Source of the DNA: Pyrenochaeta sp. MPI-SDFR-AT-0127
Taxonomy: Eukaryota; Ascomycota; Dothideomycetes; Pleosporales; Cucurbitariaceae
NCBI GenBank assembly: GCA_020747015.1
Contig: JAGTJM010000027.1
Coordinates: forward strand, 372,001 to 436,000
DNA length: 64,000 nt
Direction: 5' to 3'
The number at the start of each line of letters is the position of its first letter. Within the stretch, counting starts at the first letter, position 1. The notes beneath the pieces were generated by a model that saw nothing but the letters and a program-made list of their open reading frames with translations, was not told the origin of the DNA and searched no databases. Positions 57,641 to 64,000 of the stretch are shown one piece after another. The position numbers were made by a program, and so were the translations under genes.

Positions 57641-60600
57641 GTACTTAATGTCCCTAGGCATCATTCGTCCACGGCACCACTACCATTCACGCTTAGCTAC
57701 TAACCCAGTTATATTAATACATTGCTCCTCTTTGATCAGCCCTAGTATCACCATTAAAAAAATACTATCTATATGCCTGCCCGCATTGAATACTGTGACT
57801 TCAAAAGCCAGCTGCGAGATCCACTCAACGGATTTAACATAATGTAGAACTTGTTGATTCCAATCTAGCCTAGCCATGATATAACCCGCTATTATTTGAT
57901 ATAAGACCTACATACTTCACCTACTACCGACTTTGGCGTCATGAATATAATTTGTGCCTACTCGTATAGCCGTCAACTGTCCTACTTAGCGCTTAAAATA
58001 CCTACCCTCATCGGCCCTTCATGTTCAATCGCAACGCAACTAACGTTACGACTACAATGGTTAACCCACTAGAAACCGTTACCGCGACTTAAACAACACG
58101 CGCTTGCCTGCCCCTGTGCCCATAACAGCCACTAAGCGGCCCTTGTGTTCAATGACCACATGGATGGCCGGCTTCTGCATGCTGCGGAATGCGGCCTTTG
58201 CTCACAACGTCATCAACTCGGTGTCCACGTCCACCAACCGCAACATCTTCTACTAGCAATACTCTTCCACTGCGGCTTCTTTTCATTTGGCTACTCCCTG
58301 TGTGCCTCTCTGTGGCTTCTTCAATATGGCGGACAGAATCTGCAAAACGCATGCCACTCTATGCTGGCCAAACGCAAACCAAATCTCCGTACCTTAACAC
58401 TGAATACGGGCTCCTTGATCAGGCACTTGTTTATATCACCGGCTATTACGCTGCTATAGTCTTTCTGTAGTGGGACGGTTGGTTTTTATTATTCCATTCG
58501 CCTCCGTGGCCGCCGTCATGTTGTCTAATGATCGGCCGAATGATTATGTTCTACTATGGCGACGATGCGGAAAAGATCAGTCGCTTGACAGCAAAGGCAT
58601 CCGACATAACACGCAAATAGTAGTCATTAAACTAAAGCACTAAGATGGTCTAGTTATTCTATCAGAAATCAACAAGTACTTACGCAAGATTGGGTAACTG
58701 CTATATGATTCTCTTAAGACCCAACTAATGATCACTTTTCTACTGCTAAGACGAGCCCGAATCCTTATGAACCCTCTTATTGGCACTATGCAGCAGATGA
58801 TAGAGTTATCCTTACCTCTAGCGTACCAACTAACAGCTTTAAGCCTAGTAGAGATAACGCCTTAAAGTAGCGATGTCGCATTCGTAGACAATACAATCGA
58901 TAAAAAGAGCTCGCAGCGGCATTGTTATTGAGGATAGGTAGATTTATCGTGTCCCGATTGATCACATAGTGTTGTCGCCTTCGACGCCAACCATATTCTC
59001 ACCTCCATCCTGCTCCGTCTTCGCGATCTCTCATATTGCGTGGCTGTAGGAGGTCAGCTCCAAAGTTGCGCTAATCCTCTCCCTTCTTCCGATAAAATGG
59101 CTTAAGAACCATACTAGGATAATGTCCGATTTCTCTGATTCTACTGCACTCGTTCCACACTTGTGATTCCGCAGCCGACGTTGCTATATTTTCTGATTGG
59201 CTACGTATTATAACAATCCATAACGTATCTTGAATAGCTGCATACTGGAGAGTCCATCTCTACTGCTGTAGAGGGTGTAGAGATTCTGAGCTATCGCCCA
59301 ATAATCAGCACAGCGTCTGCTCTAGATCTGAGTTCCTAGCCTCCTAACTCGTGCATTTTGCTCTACATAACGATGGCTATTCTTTCGCATATTAGGCTCA
59401 ATATTGGGGCCGCGGCTTGGTGAGGACTTCATTAAATTGTTCGCCCTTAGTATAGTCGACACGCAAATTATATTAAGTCCGCTTCATGTCTTTAAATGTA
59501 TATTTTAATTGCATTGTAGTTTGCAGACTCCGCTTGAGCTCTGGTTGTGCATATACGGCTAATGTAAAATGAGCCGCGCATGTTTTCACTGCTGCGCTAT
59601 AAGGTTGGGTATCGTGATGTTGGGTACCTTTGATGAATGTAAAACTTGGCTTAGTAGCAATATGCCAGCAAGCGGACTAACCGTGCCACTAACATCGACT
59701 ATCATAAGAACCATCCAATCCATGAATACTGTCTCTATGTGATGTTGCCTTAGTCCCTTCTGCGGCGCACGACGCTACAAAAGCATATACTGTTTGTAGC
59801 AGTGGTCGAGTTTGCCAAGAAGGGAATAAAAGGACCTTTGAAACACCCTGCGGGTAATAAACGATACTCTCTATGTAGAGTGCTCCGGGGAGACTTCTTC
59901 GGTCATCTAGTTGCTTCGCACTCGATCTACAGTACATTATGAGGCATTGCTAATCCTTGGTCTAATTTGATAAAATCTTCCTGAAAAGGTCTTTGTGGAA
60001 ATCAGAACGTAATGATTGCTTGGTAGTTTTACCGCTAAGAATAAGTATTCGCCACGCACGAACGACATGCACTTTAAGGAAGACAGAAATCCATGCGTGG
60101 ACTATCTCCTTCTGTCACTACATGTCTCAGGAGAGGAAGTCATCACCGTTGTCGAAGTTGCAAACGGCTCTGCGCAATCATCGCACTGGGGCCGGTGAGC
60201 ATCATTTTTCGTTACTCTAGCAGACTGGTGGGCATTGTTTATCATGATAATCTCGGAGTAGCAATGTTAGCTGCGCAAAATTCTGATTGTGACTGGAATG
60301 AATTGTTGAAGATGGCTGTTGTGCTGCGTGATTTCCGAATTCTTCGGGCTGGTCTGGTAGCATGCCCAGACCTGGCTGAAGGCAACTCTCGCTGTCTTGC
60401 TGAGCGTGATGAGCTTGCGCCTCTACTCCTTCCACAGTTCCAAGTACTGGGTGAAGGCTGAACACCAACGAAGCTAAATTTGTGGAAGTCATGCGTTACT
60501 ACATGGCGATGTGTAAATGTTTGAGATGTTGCTGAACGGGTGGCTACGATAGGGCTGATGCTACGTACATGCATCACCTCAAGACTAACTGTTGATTATA

Positions 60601-60800
60601 AGCGATTGAAAGAAAGGGAACGTAGAGCTTATTTGCCTTGGTAGTGGGTTTAACGGTGCTACAATGCTGTGGCCACACTTAATGCACATGAGGTAAAGTG
60701 TAATGTGCTTAAATTTCATAGCCTATATTGTAGGAGTCCACCACTTTCTATGTCATGACCTTCTTTGCATCCCTAATTGCTCTTCTTAGACTTCGGCTCT
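57641..60800. other. No confident gene
   Basis: Weak plus-strand frames at 58189-58470 (RLLFIWLLPVCLSVASSIW, then LLDQALVYITGYYAAIVF) and 60093-60461 (NELLKMAVVLRDFRILRAG) look protein-like but have no family motif. 58600-59700 shows TAG/TAA-rich, mutated-repeat character. Confidence 0.35.
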
Positions 60801-60804
60801 GAAC

Positions 60805-61640
60805 TCAGAGTACCACAACCTCAAAAAATGCGCCATCCCACCAAAAGCTGAAGGTAGAGATTTGTGATAGCTGAAAAATGACCCACATAAGGAGATAAAG
60901 CACGCCGTACCCAATGAGACCGACAAAAGCCAACTGGAAAACTGTCGCGATTTTCTTAGCTAAACCCAGATCTAGGAATTCGTAGATGGCGATAATATTG
61001 CAACATAGAACCATACACATGCGGCCAACAAGAGTGGTAGTAAGTTCCACCCCTAGTCGATATGCCACAATATCATAGTCACCGGCTTTCGACTCGCGGA
61101 GGGCGGCAAAGACGATTAAAAGGTCTCTTAGCTCCTACAGTGGATTAGCGAGCGTCTACGAACCGCGTTACAAATGTAGAATTACTCTTTCGAAGCGGTT
61201 GGCAATATCTTCAGCAATACGCTGGGTACCTTGGAGAGCCATCTTTATATCGAGTCGAAGGTAGTGTTCGATAGTCCGAACCGCGGATTGTGCGCTATTT
61301 TTAGCCCCTCCAGCGAACTGCTGGCGATGGGGTTAGCTTTCCGATTTGTCGCTGATACATCGTGTTTACATCACACCTACCTTAATAGCCTCGTGGAGGA
61401 ATCCTTGAACGGTCTCGAGCATATTGTCAGTTGTAGCTTTGATAAATTTAGAGCACGTGTGCAAACAATCTGAGTCGCGGCAAGAGTATTTAATAAGGGC
61501 TATGCTAGTAATCAAAACGAGAGCCAGCGTATAAAGTGAGAGTATATTGGTCCTTTCGTTCGAATGGTGATTTCTGGTTTCGGAAGGAGCAAAATCGCTA
61601 AATGGATCAGAGGGAGAGTTCTGGTGAGAGTGAGCGGGGA
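60805..61640 (-). pseudogene. Membrane protein gene relic, at least two exons, three RIP-type stops
   Basis: The upstream exon (to 61381) reads FAPSETRNHHSNERTNILSL, a hydrophobic segment (YTLALVLITSIALI), then CSKFIKATTDNMLETVQGFL. A 60-bp intron (61321-61380; GTAGGT, GCTAAC branch, CCAG) joins in phase to FAGGAKNSAQSAVRTIEHYL and MALQGTQRIAEDIANRFERV. A TAA and two TAG follow within 15 codons, then ELRDLLIVFAALRESKAGDY, YRLGVELTTTLVGRMCMVLC and a final hydrophobic run (FQLAFVGLIGYGVLYLLMWV) to the stop at 60805. The three stops fit CAA/CAG to TAA/TAG. The true N-terminus is not resolved; a short frame to 61822 may belong upstream. The family, apparently a membrane-anchored helical protein, was not identified. 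Confidence 0.6.
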
Positions 61641-64000
61641 GCCCTATAGCCTATTCTCATAGATACACCGACCTTTGCGTACATAAGCGCAGATGACAAC
61701 TGTAGAACACGCCGCAAACCATGTGCTGATTCCCGAGCTTGTGAAGGAGCAATCACCATGCATTGTAGACCAATTCCGGTGAGCATTGTTGAGTTGGTTT
61801 TACAAATCAAAGAGACGAACAAAGCTGCGCTGTGAGGAATGTTTGCGAGTGTTTGGCGTTCTCCACTTTGTGGAGAACTTGGGTGCAGTGCTTTGGCAAG
61901 CCACTATTGTTGCTTGTTCATTTCATGTTTGCTACGCATCAAGACAAATATGAGACACGCGAAACATATCGCTGCTCGGAATATGAGGATTCACTGGTCT
62001 GAGGCTATGTTGGTTCGCCGGAAACGGAGAAGGGCATTTGGCCTTTCTGAACACATTCACAATACGTCAGACATGTCCTATCCACTTTGATTCTCTACTG
62101 GTCGTTAGGGAAGAACCTCCGTACACGCTCTCAGGTTCAAAGCCAACACCTTCCAATGCCAACTTGTGTTTCTATCTATTTGTTGTGATGTGGAGACCCG
62201 CATTCATCTTGATGAGCGTGGCGTCCCATCAGCTAGAGAGCTGTACCTATGACTTCTGTGCTAACTCTGATTTGGGGCACGATGCCTAGCTAGATCCCAT
62301 TTGGTCGTATCTTCTCGCAAGGTCTCCACCAACCGCTATATGAGCTCATGGAAAGGTTTCCTCTCTTACGCACACCTTGTGATCGAGCAAGGCTACACAT
62401 ACCCCCAGGCCAGATTTCAAGAGCCTTTTCCTCTGTTTCTGACGACTTTGTTATAGCCAGCGTACACAATGCCTCAAGGATTGAACATTTTTTCCTCGTC
62501 CCAGGCCGCTCGAATAAATGACATTATCGTCAACGCCTTGCTTAATGACTTCTCTCCAAAGCTACAGATGTTGATAGAATGGTGATGCACGCCCTCTCGC
62601 AAGGCATGACCTATCGTTCTGCATGTTTCTTTGCAAATGACCAAAGCTCTGGTGTTGCTCAACTTTTGTGCATGGGTGCGAGCGTGCCGGAAAAGATGAG
62701 ATCGTTTCCGGCCCTGATCGAGTGGTTATGTAATGATATCCAGTTTTGTGCGCTAGTCTTGTCTGTTCTCTCAGATCTTTCTAGTCATGGGACGCGACAA
62801 GGTATAACGCACAAGAAGCGTGTTGCGAAGAGAGCAATTTGTCAAAGCTCCGCCGTCTGATGCTTGTTCTGTAGCTTGTGCATCATCACCGTCTCAGTTG
62901 CAATCTCAGAAACCAGTTCCAGAACCAGCTCGTCATGGTCCTGTTGATTCTCTCCTTCATTGCGCTTAACTAGGTAAGATTACCAATAACATTCCCAGAC
63001 AGCGCACGTCGGCCGTGCTTTCACCTCGCCATTCATTGTTTGCGATGATTGTTGAGAGCGCTAGCTTGATGATATTCGTCGATATATATCTGAAAAAGTG
63101 AGCAGCACGAGCATGATGTTGTTCATGTGTGCGTTGTAGGTTTCCCGCGATTTCCCGCGATAATGGACACAGGAGGCATACTGCTAAGGTATAGCAAACA
63201 GGCTATGTTGTTTATCAGTGTGCATCTCCTGGGATTGTGTCTGCGCTTTTGGTTATGCTTTGCGTGTTGAGTGCTTTTTTCGACAAGTCCTATAATGTAG
63301 AAGAAACCTTTTGCCTAGCTCCTCGATTAAGAAAGGGCTACCATTCCGTGTACCAAATCAAAGTACATAGCGGTGTGATAATCCTACCGTTCGGTTGGGT
63401 TATCGTATAAATTGTACTTTAATCATTACGTGGCAATATTAGAAGTAGAATAGTCTATGCTTGCACATCCGGCTAGCAAGGCACCATCTATTAGGTGTGC
63501 AATGTTAATGTTGTTGCATTAGCTGTTCTTAATTTGAAGGCAAACAAGTTCTTCATCTAAGTTTTCCGAGACAATAGTCTCACATAATTGAGCTCTCCTG
63601 CGAAAGATTAACAATGTGGTGCTACTAGTAGTATCGGTATCAAAGCCGAGAACAAATTATCATCTACATTAGAGCGCTCGCAAGTGCGACGCTTATGAGG
63701 TATCAAAGGCTAACGTTAGAGAAAGCCTACTATAAATTAATAATCCATACTACTGTATATCAGCTCACGGAGAATGTCGCGAAATACTGTAAATGCGTAG
63801 CCACAAAGTGCGAAAGCTCTGGGACACTACTTTGCTCCGTGAGATTGCGATACTGTACACCTAAAAACTGGCATATAATATTCTGAAATCCTTCAACCTA
63901 CACGATTGAGCCTTTTTCCATTCATGTTCATTGAAGAGAAGTATAGACAAAACCTAATAAAACCCAGAACAGTATACAGTACATACGGCACATCGAGTTC
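61641..64000. other. No confident gene
   Basis: Protein-like fragments occur in several plus-strand frames (for example AARINDIIVNALLNDFSPKL near 62500-62560 and VPEKMRSFPALIEWL near 62690) with stops between them, suggesting another decayed gene at 62000-62870. Beyond 63000 nothing supportable is seen. A CGCGATTTCCCGCGA repeat lies near 63150. Confidence 0.35.

Noticed and set aside
1..64000. tRNA genes, CRISPR arrays, biosynthetic gene clusters
   Set aside because: No cloverleaf-type B-box match, no spaced repeat array and no cluster of biosynthetic enzymes was seen on reading both strands by eye; a tRNAscan-type search was not possible.

Overview
The window looks like accessory or repeat-rich DNA of a filamentous ascomycete, most likely a dothideomycete; this is inferred from gene families and gene structure, since no species-diagnostic gene was recognised. 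Supporting signs are: short introns (about 49-74 bp) with fungal branch points; fungal families (HET domain, PAF-acetylhydrolase, ferric reductase, DUF6594-like, cytidine deaminase); fungal hAT, Ty1/copia and Tc1 transposons; and damage typical of repeat-induced point mutation (RIP), where nonsense codons are almost all TAA/TAG/TGA at places where CAA, CAG, CGA or TGG is expected.

Layout. 0.5-3.4 kb: a hAT transposon with perfect 21-bp inverted ends, whose transposase is open for 482 codons and then runs in the same frame through about 17 stops to codon 790. 3.6-5.3 kb: AT-rich RIP-type DNA carrying a GC-rich solo LTR with a 5-bp target duplication. 5.4-12.4 kb: a PAF-acetylhydrolase-like pseudogene split by a 5.9-kb Ty1/copia element (123-bp LTRs, GCACG duplication, half-tRNA primer site, RIP-degraded pol, four ~150-bp leader repeats). 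12.5-16.1 kb: a ferric reductase C-terminal relic, an Arg/Glu-rich hypothetical gene, a DUF6594-like membrane gene and a one-stop relic. 16-21.8 kb: mostly undecipherable, with membrane-protein-like remnants.

21.8-23.5 kb: an intact coiled-coil gene with an internal duplication and a 28-bp minisatellite upstream. 25.5-26.0 kb: a cytidine deaminase relic. 26.5-29.1 kb: a three-exon gene with a possible PD-(D/E)XK nuclease core, interrupted exactly at a TA by an intact 1,350-bp Tc1 element. 30.1-31.6 kb: a RIP-mutated HET gene. 32.7-33.6 kb: AT-rich. 33.7-35.5 kb: frame-broken remnants. 37.4-42 kb: a probable organelle-type LSU rRNA relic followed by DNA of unclear, possibly mitochondrial, origin.

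43.7-44.0 kb: a compact two-exon gene for a 67-residue secreted six-cysteine peptide, apparently with a GC-AG intron; this is the most interesting intact gene. 47-64 kb: further decayed genes (notably 52.7-53.4 and 60.8-61.6 kb, both membrane proteins whose exons can still be followed), a strongly pyrimidine-biased strand at 56.2-57.6 kb, and long stretches without a supportable gene.

Overall this is a transposon-rich gene graveyard. The only convincingly intact coding regions are the Tc1 transposase, the coiled-coil gene, the Arg/Glu-rich gene and the small cysteine-rich secreted peptide. No tRNA, CRISPR array or pathway-type gene cluster was seen.
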